Shown: in pieces, positions 1-9,272 of the stretch
Numbering within the stretch: the first letter of the stretch is position 1
Layout: every line of letters starts with the position of its first letter
From: Anaerolineales bacterium
GTDB taxonomy: Bacteria > Chloroflexota > Anaerolineae > Anaerolineales > UBA11858
DNA: 64,000 nt
Direction: 5' to 3'
Assembly (NCBI GenBank): GCA_016785015.1
Contig: JADHTJ010000006.1
Coordinates: 1-64,000 of the forward strand
The notes under the pieces: model-generated
Told to the model about the DNA's origin: nothing
Databases searched by the model: none
What the model saw: only the letters and a program-made list of their open reading frames with translations
Made by a program: the position numbers and the translations under genes

Positions 1-1
1 C

Positions 2-607
2 CCACAGGCTATCGGAGAGCCTGCCTCCTGGCATGGACCGCTCCCCGGAGTTGAAGGTCAGATCGATAAGGATTTCTTTGTACTTTTGCTCGAATATTTA
101 AATGGGTTGATCAACATCGATCAGGGACGTATATATGCGACGGGACTCTCCAATGGCGCCACAATGAGTAATGCCTTAGGCTGCTTTATGTCAGATACTT
201 TCGCCGGAATCGCGCCAGTCGCTGGGGGCCATACGGATTTTACGAACTGCGACATTGAGCGACCGCTCTCCGTGTTGGCCATCCATGGCACGCACGACTC
301 AATCATCCCCTACGAAGGCCGCGAAAATGAAGTTCCCCCCGTACACCTTTGGGTGGAGTATTGGGCCCAACGCAACGGCTGCCAACCCGAGCCCCAGATC
401 GAAGAGACCGAGCCTTCGCTCAAGATCGAAACCTGGGAGGGCTGCGACGAGGATGTCACTGTCCGTCTGATCTCACGCATTGGCGGCGCGCATGTCTGGC
501 CAGGATCAACCCTGGCTGCTCTACGAGAAGATGTAGCTTCAGAATTCAGCGCAACGGATATAATTTGGGAATTCTTCAAGGAGAATTCTAGAGATAGTTC
601 TGAATAA
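2..607 (+). CDS. PHB depolymerase / LpqC-like esterase (5' truncated by window edge)
   Basis: Frame is open from base 2 (PQAIGEPASWHG...); motifs IYATGLSNGATMSNALGC, APVAGGH, IHGTHDSIIPYEG match the downstream paralogue. Confidence 0.8.
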   Translation, partial: PQAIGEPASWHGPLPGVEGQIDKDFFVLLLEYLNGLINIDQGRIYATGLSNGATMSNALGCFMSDTFAGIAPVAGGHTDFTNCDIERPLSVLAIHGTHDSIIPYEGRENEVPPVHLWVEYWAQRNGCQPEPQIEETEPSLKIETWEGCDEDVTVRLISRIGGAHVWPGSTLAALREDVASEFSATDIIWEFFKENSRDSSE

Positions 608-721
608 AAGCCGCCTGGGAATAATATTCCCAGGCTAACAGCCAAAGCCGGATAATCCGGCTTACACACTAGCCTGGTGATTCATCGCCAGGCGGCTATG
701 AATAGCATGAGGATTAAAACT

Positions 722-2515
722 ATGAAATCTCGCCTATTAAAGGTCCTATTTACTGTAATCTTGTTAGCATCCTGCTCTACTGAGCCCATTGAAACATCTT
801 CCGCTCCCCCAACCGTCGAACCTGTCCCAACCGAGGTGCCCAGCATATTTCAGAAACCTGGTGATTATAGCGAAGCAATCGATGTGGACGGGACCGAACG
901 GAATTTTCTTTTGCACGTTCCCCCTAACTATCAACCAGAAACCCCCATTCCTCTCGTGTTCAACTTGCACGGCCGCACAGATACGGCTGTGCGCCATCAA
1001 GAGATGACTCAACTCAACGCCAAAGCAGATCAAGCTGGCTTTGTAGTTGTGGCTCCTCAAGCCATTGATGAGCCGCCAACCTGGTGGGGTGCCGTACCCA
1101 CAGAAATTGGCGACCCCGATATGGCCTTCATCGATGCTTTGCTGGCACTCATTCAATCAGAACTCAACATCGACCCCCAGCGCATTTACGCCACTGGTTT
1201 CTCGAATGGCGCATCCTTTGCCAACCGACTGGCTTGCTCGCGTTCGGAGATATTCGCCGCGGTGGCGCCGGTCTCCGGTGGGCATGTGGGCTACTACGAC
1301 TGTGATGCAGAGTATGCGGTTTCAGTGCTGGCGATTCACGGCCTCAACGACTCGATCATCCCCTACGAGGGCAACCAAAACAACCCCCTGGTACACGATT
1401 GGGTAGAAGCCTGGGCAGAGCGCAATGGCTGCAATACAGTGCCCAACACCAGCCGCCCAAATTTCTCGCTTACCCTGGAAAGCTGGAGCACCTGCAATGG
1501 AGATAACCTGGTAGCCCTCTATTCCATTGCAGGTGCCGGACATTCCTGGCCGGGATCAGATTTCGCCATCGAATTCGACGGCACGACCGAAGCCATGAAC
1601 GCTACCGATGAGATTTGGGATTTCTTCGCTTCATTCCCCAAAACAAGTCTTGCCCCCATCGAGCAGCCTGTCGCCTCGGATGAAAATACCGAGTCAGCCT
1701 ATCCATCCCCTGGCGATTATTTCGATGTTCTGGCTTCGGGCAGTTTTGATCGTACTTTCAAACTGCATGTCCCCCCCAGTTACCAAACAGACACGCCGAT
1801 GCCCTTAGTACTTGTTTTCCACGGACGGGGCTCCAATGCCTTTGACGCAGAGAACTATATACAATTCAATCCTTTGGCCAATCAGCAGGGCTTTATCGTC
1901 GCCTATCCTCAGGCAGTAGGTTCCCCCTCAACGTGGGAAGACTTGCCAGAAAGTGAGGCATTGACTGAAGTTAATGATATCCAATTTGTTCAAGAGTTCA
2001 TTGACTATCTGACCAGCCAGTTAAGTATTGACTCCCAACGCATCTTCGCTGTGGGCTTCTCCAACGGCGGTGGCATGGTCAATCGTTTGGGATGCGACTT
2101 ATCTGAGAAAATTGCTGCCATCGCTCCCGTGGCAGGAACTTATTATTTTTATGAAGATTGCCAACCTAATCGACCAATACCGGTGATCTCTTTCCATGGT
2201 TTGAAAGATGAGATCATACCTTTTGAGGGCACAACCCATAATGAGTATGTCAACGTGCCCTACGTGCCTGATTGGGCTGCTGCCTGGGCGAAGAGGAACG
2301 CTTGCTCGCCGGAAGCAGAGAGCGATTCGAAGGGCGGCGTGATTAACACAGAAATTTGGACAGACTGCGCCGAAGATGCTGATGTACTCTTGTATTCACT
2401 TGCCCTTGAGGCTCACAACTGGCCAACAACTACATTTGGGGGCGGAGGCTTTGAGCCAGCCATCACTGTCAATGACCTGATTTGGGAGTTTTTCGACGCA
2501 CATCCCATGCCTTAA
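722..2515 (+). CDS. Lipoprotein with two tandem PHB depolymerase / LpqC-like esterase domains
   Basis: MKSRLLKVLFTVILLASCS lipobox gives preferred start 722 (track start 677); two copies of RI(Y/F)A(T/V)GFSNG and IHGLNDSIIPYEG / FHGLKDEIIPFEG. Confidence 0.82.
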   Translation: MKSRLLKVLFTVILLASCSTEPIETSSAPPTVEPVPTEVPSIFQKPGDYSEAIDVDGTERNFLLHVPPNYQPETPIPLVFNLHGRTDTAVRHQEMTQLNAKADQAGFVVVAPQAIDEPPTWWGAVPTEIGDPDMAFIDALLALIQSELNIDPQRIYATGFSNGASFANRLACSRSEIFAAVAPVSGGHVGYYDCDAEYAVSVLAIHGLNDSIIPYEGNQNNPLVHDWVEAWAERNGCNTVPNTSRPNFSLTLESWSTCNGDNLVALYSIAGAGHSWPGSDFAIEFDGTTEAMNATDEIWDFFASFPKTSLAPIEQPVASDENTESAYPSPGDYFDVLASGSFDRTFKLHVPPSYQTDTPMPLVLVFHGRGSNAFDAENYIQFNPLANQQGFIVAYPQAVGSPSTWEDLPESEALTEVNDIQFVQEFIDYLTSQLSIDSQRIFAVGFSNGGGMVNRLGCDLSEKIAAIAPVAGTYYFYEDCQPNRPIPVISFHGLKDEIIPFEGTTHNEYVNVPYVPDWAAAWAKRNACSPEAESDSKGGVINTEIWTDCAEDADVLLYSLALEAHNWPTTTFGGGGFEPAITVNDLIWEFFDAHPMP

Positions 2516-2531
2516 GCACTGAACTTTTTCT

Positions 2532-2604
2532 CACCGCGGAGACACGGAGTACACAGAGAGATATTTAATCACAACATCTCCGTGCTCTGTGTGTCTCTGC
2601 GGTT
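2532..2604. repeat. Imperfect inverted repeat (ACCGCGGAGACACGGAG ... CTCTGTGTGTCTCTGCGGTT)
   Basis: Complementary arms read directly; related element at 19518-19621. Confidence 0.6.
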
Positions 2605-2727
2605 ATATTAAACCCATACTTTAGAGGGGTATCAAATAATACTGAGGGGTCGTGTCAATTTGACCCTCTCGAGAATATCATTTATGGTGCTGTCATTTTC
2701 GGCTGACTACGAGGAGAGAGAAATGCC

Positions 2728-3324
2728 ATGACAACCATAATCGCCGATGAACATCTGATCTTACGGCTCAAAGCAGGTGATTTGGGTGCATTGGGGGAAC
2801 TCTACGATCTGTACAATGCCGATTTGTATCGTACTACCTTGGGCATCACCTACAATCAGAGTGAGGCGGGAAAAATACTTCAAGAGTGCTTTCTAGCACT
2901 AAATCGCAAAGTTCACGATTTGGACAAATCGCTGTCAATAAAAACGTGGCTATATCGCGAGATGGCCAACCTAATTTATGCCCGGGCAAAACATCGCATT
3001 CGCTGGCCAATATCACCGGATAGCAATAATTCATTTGCTCAGAATAACTCAATCCGATCTAAGCATTTCAAACTAGCCACTGTTATTGCAACATTGGAAA
3101 TTCACCAACGCATCGTAGTTGTGCTCTATTATTACAATTCATTGAAAATTGCCGAAATTGCCGAAATCCTGGAATGCTCTCAAGGCACAGTAAAATCACG
3201 GCTCCATTACGGGCGGGAGAGCTTGCGTCGCCAATTGGTTCACACCAATATCATTTCTCCAGAACTGAAAGGCGGGCACACTTTCAACATTGAGGAAATC
3301 TTCTTCCATAACAAAGAAATCTAA
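2728..3324 (+). CDS. ECF-type RNA polymerase sigma factor
   Basis: Sigma-70 region 2-like N-terminus and region 4 HTH (LKIAEIAEILECSQGTVKSRLHYGRESLRRQL). Confidence 0.85.
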   Translation: MTTIIADEHLILRLKAGDLGALGELYDLYNADLYRTTLGITYNQSEAGKILQECFLALNRKVHDLDKSLSIKTWLYREMANLIYARAKHRIRWPISPDSNNSFAQNNSIRSKHFKLATVIATLEIHQRIVVVLYYYNSLKIAEIAEILECSQGTVKSRLHYGRESLRRQLVHTNIISPELKGGHTFNIEEIFFHNKEI

Positions 3325-3373
3325 AGAAAACAGCCATTATAAACATTAAGAGTTCGCGCAAGGAGCTCATTGC

Positions 3374-5710
3374 ATGTCGTTGAAACTGACTGGGGGGAGA
3401 TTCCCATCGTCCCTATTTTTGCAATACATTTCGATTCTCATTATCCTGATGAGCGTGTACCTGTCTGGTTGCTCATCAATTCCACAAACTGCAACCCCAA
3501 CTGAAGCTCATCTAATCACCGAAACGGCTACTATTCCAGCGGATCAATCAACAGCGACTGAAATTCCACAGGATTTTTCTACCCCAACACAAACGGCAGT
3601 TGTTATTCCAGCATCTACAACCCTACCGCCAATGAGCGGCAGCGGTGGCGGCGTTCTGGCGGTGTCATCCAAACACGACGGAGATTGGGAGATCTATCTC
3701 ATCAATGCCGATGGCAGTCAGCTGCGCCAGCTTACCGATAACAACGCCAGAGATAATTGGCCTTCCTGGTCACCAGATGGGGAAAAAATCGTCTTTATGT
3801 CAGATCGGTCTGGATCATGGGGAATTTTTGTAATGAACGCCGATGGATCTAATCAGCATTCAATTGCCTCAGGCACGGGGGAATACGAGCCAGCCTGGTC
3901 GCCAAAAGGAGACAAAATCGTATACTCGTCGCAAAAAGGCGGCGACTCTGAACTTGTGCTCATGAACCCAGATGGCACTCAGAAGCAAATACTCACCGAC
4001 AACGAGGTTTACGACGCCTGGCCCGCTTGGTCGCCCGATGGGGAGCAGATTGCTTTCATCTCTCCACGCGATGGTGATGATGATATCTATATTTTGAACC
4101 TAGATGGCCGTACCCAGCGCCGGATCACACACAATGACTTTTCTGATATAAACCCCAATTGGTCAGCGGATGGCTCTGAGATACTTTTTGTTTCCGATAG
4201 CGATGGCGATTTCGAGATCTTCTCTCTCAACCTTGAAGAAGATAGGATTACAAAACTTTCAGAAAACGATGCGTCAGATTGGTGGCCAACCTGGTCACCC
4301 GATGGGAAACGAATTGCCTTCATCTCAAATCATGAGGGAAAATCCAATCTTTATTTGATGGCAAATGACGGAAGCGATGTTCAGCGCATCGCTGCGGAAT
4401 TGTCCATCGGCATTGACGCGGGCATCGCCTGGATGCCATCCCAATCTTCATCCGCGACCCTCCATGTCCCCAATGAGTTCCCCACAATTCAAGAGGCGAT
4501 CGACGCCGCCAAAGATGGGGATGAAATTATTGTTGCGCCTGGCACTTACCAGGAGAATATCAACTTCAATGGGGTAAATGTCATTCTGCGCAGCACTGAT
4601 CCTCTTGATGCAAATATCGTCGCTTCGACCATCATCGATGGCGGCGGCAATGGCAGTGTTATCACCTACCAAAATGGCGAAAACATCCAGGCCCAATTGC
4701 GCGGATTTACAATTACAAACGGCAGTGGAAATCAATACGATCAAGCCTCTGCCGGTGAAATTCAGGCCTGCCGCCGAGGCGTGTTTGACACGGGCGATCA
4801 AAGCCGACATTGCGGCGGTGGCATCGTTGTAGAAAACCGTTCCTGGCCCCTGATTGAAAACAATGTCATCAGCGGTAACAGTGTCTCCCACGGCGGTGGT
4901 GCAATTTATGTGTCGGGGGGTTCTTATCCGATCATCCGGGGTAATACCATCAGTGAAAATGTCGCATTGGGAGGCGGGGGCTTGTTTATTGTGGATAGTT
5001 CTGCACCAACCATCGAAAATAATGTCATCGCAGGCAATCAATCAGAAACCGGTGGCGGCTTGCTGGCTGATTGGGGCGCTGAATTGACGATCAAGGGCAA
5101 TACGGTCGAAAATAACACGGCCCAGGCTGGGGCTGGGATCATGATCTTCAATCATTCCACAGCCTCGATTTTTGACAACATCGTCAACAATAATCTCAGC
5201 CAGGCTGGAGGTGGCGGCGTCTTTGTGGGCGCAAACTCCATTGTGACCGTTGTGGGGAATGAAATTACCAACAATCAAGCTGGCTTTGGCGGCGGGATTT
5301 TTATCGAAATCGAATCCGCATTGATCATTGAGGATAACATGATCAGCCAGAATACGGCCGGCCTGGAAGGTGGAGGCATCGATGTCAGCGGCGCGATTGC
5401 GACAGAGATTCGTAATAACCAAATCACGCAGAATAAGGCAATGTTTGGGGGTGGGATTCACATTTTAGGGAATAATCAGGTTCTTGTGGAAATGAACCAT
5501 ATCGAAGGCAACCAGGCCAACTCTGGCGCTGGCCTGTATGGGCAGCAAGCGATTGATGCCACGGTGCTAAATAATAAGTTCATTGACAATATCGCCGAGC
5601 AAGCGGGGGGAGGAATCTGGTTGAAGGTTCCCGACCAAAGCCTTGTTTCGCAACTTGATTCGAATACCTTTATTGGGAATATGCCTGATGACACATTTTT
5701 TTCTGAATGA
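3374..5710 (+). CDS. Lipoprotein: TolB/WD40-like propeller followed by right-handed beta-helix (NosD-like) repeats
   Basis: Lipobox LSGCSS; repeated NADGS...WSPDG(E/K)KI motifs; C-terminal IENNVISGN...GGGI repeats. Confidence 0.85.
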   Translation: MSLKLTGGRFPSSLFLQYISILIILMSVYLSGCSSIPQTATPTEAHLITETATIPADQSTATEIPQDFSTPTQTAVVIPASTTLPPMSGSGGGVLAVSSKHDGDWEIYLINADGSQLRQLTDNNARDNWPSWSPDGEKIVFMSDRSGSWGIFVMNADGSNQHSIASGTGEYEPAWSPKGDKIVYSSQKGGDSELVLMNPDGTQKQILTDNEVYDAWPAWSPDGEQIAFISPRDGDDDIYILNLDGRTQRRITHNDFSDINPNWSADGSEILFVSDSDGDFEIFSLNLEEDRITKLSENDASDWWPTWSPDGKRIAFISNHEGKSNLYLMANDGSDVQRIAAELSIGIDAGIAWMPSQSSSATLHVPNEFPTIQEAIDAAKDGDEIIVAPGTYQENINFNGVNVILRSTDPLDANIVASTIIDGGGNGSVITYQNGENIQAQLRGFTITNGSGNQYDQASAGEIQACRRGVFDTGDQSRHCGGGIVVENRSWPLIENNVISGNSVSHGGGAIYVSGGSYPIIRGNTISENVALGGGGLFIVDSSAPTIENNVIAGNQSETGGGLLADWGAELTIKGNTVENNTAQAGAGIMIFNHSTASIFDNIVNNNLSQAGGGGVFVGANSIVTVVGNEITNNQAGFGGGIFIEIESALIIEDNMISQNTAGLEGGGIDVSGAIATEIRNNQITQNKAMFGGGIHILGNNQVLVEMNHIEGNQANSGAGLYGQQAIDATVLNNKFIDNIAEQAGGGIWLKVPDQSLVSQLDSNTFIGNMPDDTFFSE

Positions 5711-5732
5711 TTTGCAAACAGGAGGCACCTAA

Positions 5733-7679
5733 ATGAACAAGCTATCACCAATTCTTATGGCGACTCTGGCAGCAATTCTGCTGTGCGTCATCGAATCGGG
5801 ATGCACTACTACCCCCACAGAAACAGATCTCGCGCCAACGGCAATTCTTGAAAGTGAAGAATCCACACCGGAAGCAGAAGACCTTGAAAGCGTGGACACC
5901 CCCAACGCTGATTCTGAATCTCCCACCCAGGCAGCAGTGGAGGAAATTCTCAAATCGCTGGAAGGGCTCACCATTGACAACTTCTTTGCGCAATCCTTTG
6001 ACCAGCTATCTTTGCGCAATCCTGAAGGTTTGACCCACGCTGGCGTTTCGGCATTATTCGGCCTGCGTGACGATCAACTCAACAATCTTTCTGACGTTTA
6101 TCTGCGCGAAACGCAAAAGCTAGAATCCGGCGTTCTTGAATTGTTGAATGCATACGATCGAGAATCCCTAACGCCAGAGCGGCGTGTTTCATATGATGTT
6201 TATGAATGGTACCTGGATAACCAGGTGCGCGGCCATGCCTTTATGTATCACAGCTACCCGCTGACTCATTTCATCGGCAGCTATCACTTCGAGTTGGACA
6301 ACCTGCTCACGGAAATCCACCCTCTGGTAACTCGCCAAAATGCCGAAGATTACGTCTCTCGTATTGCTAAGGTCAGCACGCAGGTGGATCAACTGATGGA
6401 AGGTATGCACATTCGAGAAGAAATGGGCATTATCCCGCCGGATTTTATCGTCACACTCACCAAGCAAGAGCTGCTCAATTATCTGGGGATCTATTCACCC
6501 GAAATGCAGGTGAATACAAAATCATTACGTGTCTACGCACGTTTTGATGAGGAAATCGAAGGCATTCCAGGGTTGAGCGATTCCGAGAAATCAGCTTTCC
6601 GCGAGGCAGTGCGCGGGGCCATTGAAACATCGTTCATCCCGGCATTTATCAAGATGGTCGAATATCAGGATTATCTGCTGCCGTTGAGCAGCGCGGATGC
6701 TGGGGCCTGGAAGCTGCCCAACGGGGATGCATACTACGCCCATATGCTGCGCCAGGAAACCAGTGCTGATCTGACACCGGGTGAGATCCATGATCTTGGG
6801 CTGGCAGAAGTCGAACGCATCCGAGAAGAGATGCGCCTGGCCTTGATTGAAAATGAATACCCCGAGGATGCCAGCTTGAGCGAAAACTTCCAACTAGCTG
6901 TGGATGTGAGCGGGTATTACGATGTCAACTCATCCAGTGGGGTGGCCGCTTATATCAGCAGTATTGAGCAGATGATTGCGGAAGCAGACCTGCGCGTGGA
7001 TGAGCTTTTCGATCTGCGCCCGCGCGCTGAGGTGGTGGTGCTCGGCGGACCCCAGGGATACTATGTCCCAGGCGCGGCAGACGGCTCGCGCCCCGGCTCG
7101 TATCATGTCAGCACGAGCAGCGGTTATCGGCCCAAGTATTCGGCGCAAACCATCGCCTATCATGAAACAGTCCCCGGGCATCATTATCAGATCGCCTTGG
7201 CCCAAGAGCTCAATTTGCCCGCCTTCCGCAATTTCATCCACTTCAACGGCTATGTCGAGGGCTGGGCACTTTACGCCGAACGTCTGGCCTGGGAATTAGG
7301 GCTCTATGATCAGAGCCCGGATGGAAATCTCGGGCGCCTGCAATTCGAATTGCTGCGCGCGGTGCGTCTCGTGGTCGATACTGGCATCCACGCTTTGGGC
7401 TGGACGCGCGAAGATGCGCAGATATATATGTATCAGGCTATGCCCACAGAAAGAGGCTGGTTCTACCACGAGATTGATCGCTACGTGGTGCTCCCCGCGC
7501 AGGCCACCGGCTACAAAGTTGGCATGCTGAAAATTCTTGATCTTCGCCAACAGGCTATGGATACCCTTGGGGAGAGTTTCGACATCAAAGCATTCCACAA
7601 CGTGGTGATTGGCAATGGCAGTCTGCCTTTAGAGATTCTAGATAGTTTGGTTCAGGATTATATTGAGGAGAATTCATGA
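5733..7679 (+). CDS. DUF885 family lipoprotein
   Basis: YHETVPGHHYQIALAQE, GYVEGWALYAERLAWELG and DTGIHALGWTREDA are DUF885-type motifs; N-terminal signal with Cys. Confidence 0.82.
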   Translation: MNKLSPILMATLAAILLCVIESGCTTTPTETDLAPTAILESEESTPEAEDLESVDTPNADSESPTQAAVEEILKSLEGLTIDNFFAQSFDQLSLRNPEGLTHAGVSALFGLRDDQLNNLSDVYLRETQKLESGVLELLNAYDRESLTPERRVSYDVYEWYLDNQVRGHAFMYHSYPLTHFIGSYHFELDNLLTEIHPLVTRQNAEDYVSRIAKVSTQVDQLMEGMHIREEMGIIPPDFIVTLTKQELLNYLGIYSPEMQVNTKSLRVYARFDEEIEGIPGLSDSEKSAFREAVRGAIETSFIPAFIKMVEYQDYLLPLSSADAGAWKLPNGDAYYAHMLRQETSADLTPGEIHDLGLAEVERIREEMRLALIENEYPEDASLSENFQLAVDVSGYYDVNSSSGVAAYISSIEQMIAEADLRVDELFDLRPRAEVVVLGGPQGYYVPGAADGSRPGSYHVSTSSGYRPKYSAQTIAYHETVPGHHYQIALAQELNLPAFRNFIHFNGYVEGWALYAERLAWELGLYDQSPDGNLGRLQFELLRAVRLVVDTGIHALGWTREDAQIYMYQAMPTERGWFYHEIDRYVVLPAQATGYKVGMLKILDLRQQAMDTLGESFDIKAFHNVVIGNGSLPLEILDSLVQDYIEENS

Positions 7680-9142
7680 AAGGCAAACTGATACCAATCA
7701 TATTGATTATGATGTTTTTCACTGCTTGTGGACAAACAAGCGAAATTGTTTCACCCACGCCTGCTCATATGTCAACTGCTTCGCCAACGCAGGCACCAAC
7801 CCAGACGGCAGAACCAACACCCCTTCCAACGCTGGAAAATGCAGCTCCTGAGATTATCGAATTGTCGGATCAAACGATTTCTGACGGGGATAATTTCGGA
7901 CAGATCAAGCTCAGCAATCACGTGATGGACAGCGACCATGATGCTTCTCGAATCCGTTGGAATGTATCAGGCAATGAGGAGCTGCGTATGAGGCTGGTGG
8001 GCAGCATTCTGTTGGTTTCCCCGCCCAGCATGGACTGGGCCGGTTCAGAAAGCCTTCATTTTGAAGCCTGTGATCCCGAAGGCGCTTGTGATGCTGTCAA
8101 CTTGAATTTCACAGTAGTTGCCGAAAACGATGCGCCTATCATCACAGTAAGCGATCAGGTATTTCTACCCAATGAGCTATTTCCCGCGATCACATTATCC
8201 GAAGCTGCCACTGACGAGGATCATCCCGCTGAGGAACTCAGCTGGAACATCAGCAGCGACAGCGATTTCGAAATCGAAGTGAGCGCGGGCGTGGCTCAAA
8301 TTTCCCATCCCGATCCAGATTGGCGTGGCTCTGAAATTGTAGACTTCGAAGCCTGTGATCCTGAAGCCGCATGCAGCAGCAAAGGTGTCAAATTCTGGGT
8401 GATGGATGACACGAATGTTGAGAGCAGTGTGACCTATGTTGGTAATGCAGGTTTCTTGATCAGCGCTGGAGATAAGAAAATCATCATCGACGCTCTCTTC
8501 AATGGAATCCCGCCGGGGTACGCACCGCCTGAAGAAGTCACTAATGCAATCCTTAATGGGGAGCCCCCCTTTGATGGCCTAGATATCATCTTAGCAACAC
8601 ACAACCACGAAGACCATTTCAGCAACGGGCTGGTTCGCCAGGCTTTAGAAAATCACCCTGAAGCGGTCTTCGTTTCTTCCTATGAAGCTGTTGCCACTAT
8701 CCCTTCCGCTGAAGATTATCATGATCGTATTGTTCCCATTAATATTGATAGGGGTGGCCGCTGGGCGGAAATCGTCCATGACATCGGCCTGGAAGCGCTG
8801 CATATTTCTCATGGTGGAGGCGTCCTCAACCTGGGCTTCATCATCACAGTAGGCGGTCAGCGCTATTTCCACACCGGGGATATTTCCACAAACGATGTGA
8901 ACATCAACTACTTCCAAAATTATGGCCTCCCCGAGAAAAATATCGCTGTGGCTTTTTTGCCGCACTTCATGCTCATCGAAGAGGATGATCACCCATTAGT
9001 GCTCGAAGGGTTCGCAGCCAAGTATCTGATTCCCATGCATTTCGCTTATACAACACCCAGGCCCAATTATGGACTGATGGAAACCTATTTCCCTGATGCG
9101 GTCGTTTTTCGAGAAGAACTGGAAAGCTGGACTCTGCCCTAG
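7676..9142 (+). CDS. Lipoprotein with Ig/cadherin-like repeats and metallo-beta-lactamase (UlaG-like) fold domain
   Basis: FFTACG lipobox; ATHNHEDHFSNGLV (HxHxDH-like) and HTGDIS motifs; ATGA overlap with upstream gene. Confidence 0.75.
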   Translation: MKGKLIPIILIMMFFTACGQTSEIVSPTPAHMSTASPTQAPTQTAEPTPLPTLENAAPEIIELSDQTISDGDNFGQIKLSNHVMDSDHDASRIRWNVSGNEELRMRLVGSILLVSPPSMDWAGSESLHFEACDPEGACDAVNLNFTVVAENDAPIITVSDQVFLPNELFPAITLSEAATDEDHPAEELSWNISSDSDFEIEVSAGVAQISHPDPDWRGSEIVDFEACDPEAACSSKGVKFWVMDDTNVESSVTYVGNAGFLISAGDKKIIIDALFNGIPPGYAPPEEVTNAILNGEPPFDGLDIILATHNHEDHFSNGLVRQALENHPEAVFVSSYEAVATIPSAEDYHDRIVPINIDRGGRWAEIVHDIGLEALHISHGGGVLNLGFIITVGGQRYFHTGDISTNDVNINYFQNYGLPEKNIAVAFLPHFMLIEEDDHPLVLEGFAAKYLIPMHFAYTTPRPNYGLMETYFPDAVVFREELESWTLP

Positions 9143-9272
9143 ATAATGAACCATATCAAGATGTAGAGTGTAATTTGGATAATATCTATAGGAAAATACT
9201 CATTTAGAATTAATCAGATACTTCTTGTCAAAAATTAATTGTTGGTATACCCTAATCTAAGGAGAAACAGCC

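Noticed and set aside
2640-2672. GAGGGGTCGTGTCAATTTGACCCTC as a sigma-factor operator
   Set aside because: Only a short imperfect stem; insufficient evidence to report as a regulatory site.
4448-5041. 197-aa antisense ORF opposite the beta-helix gene
   Set aside because: Frame mirrors the repetitive GGG/ATC codons of the plus-strand gene; no RBS and no recognisable protein; plus-strand product is clear.
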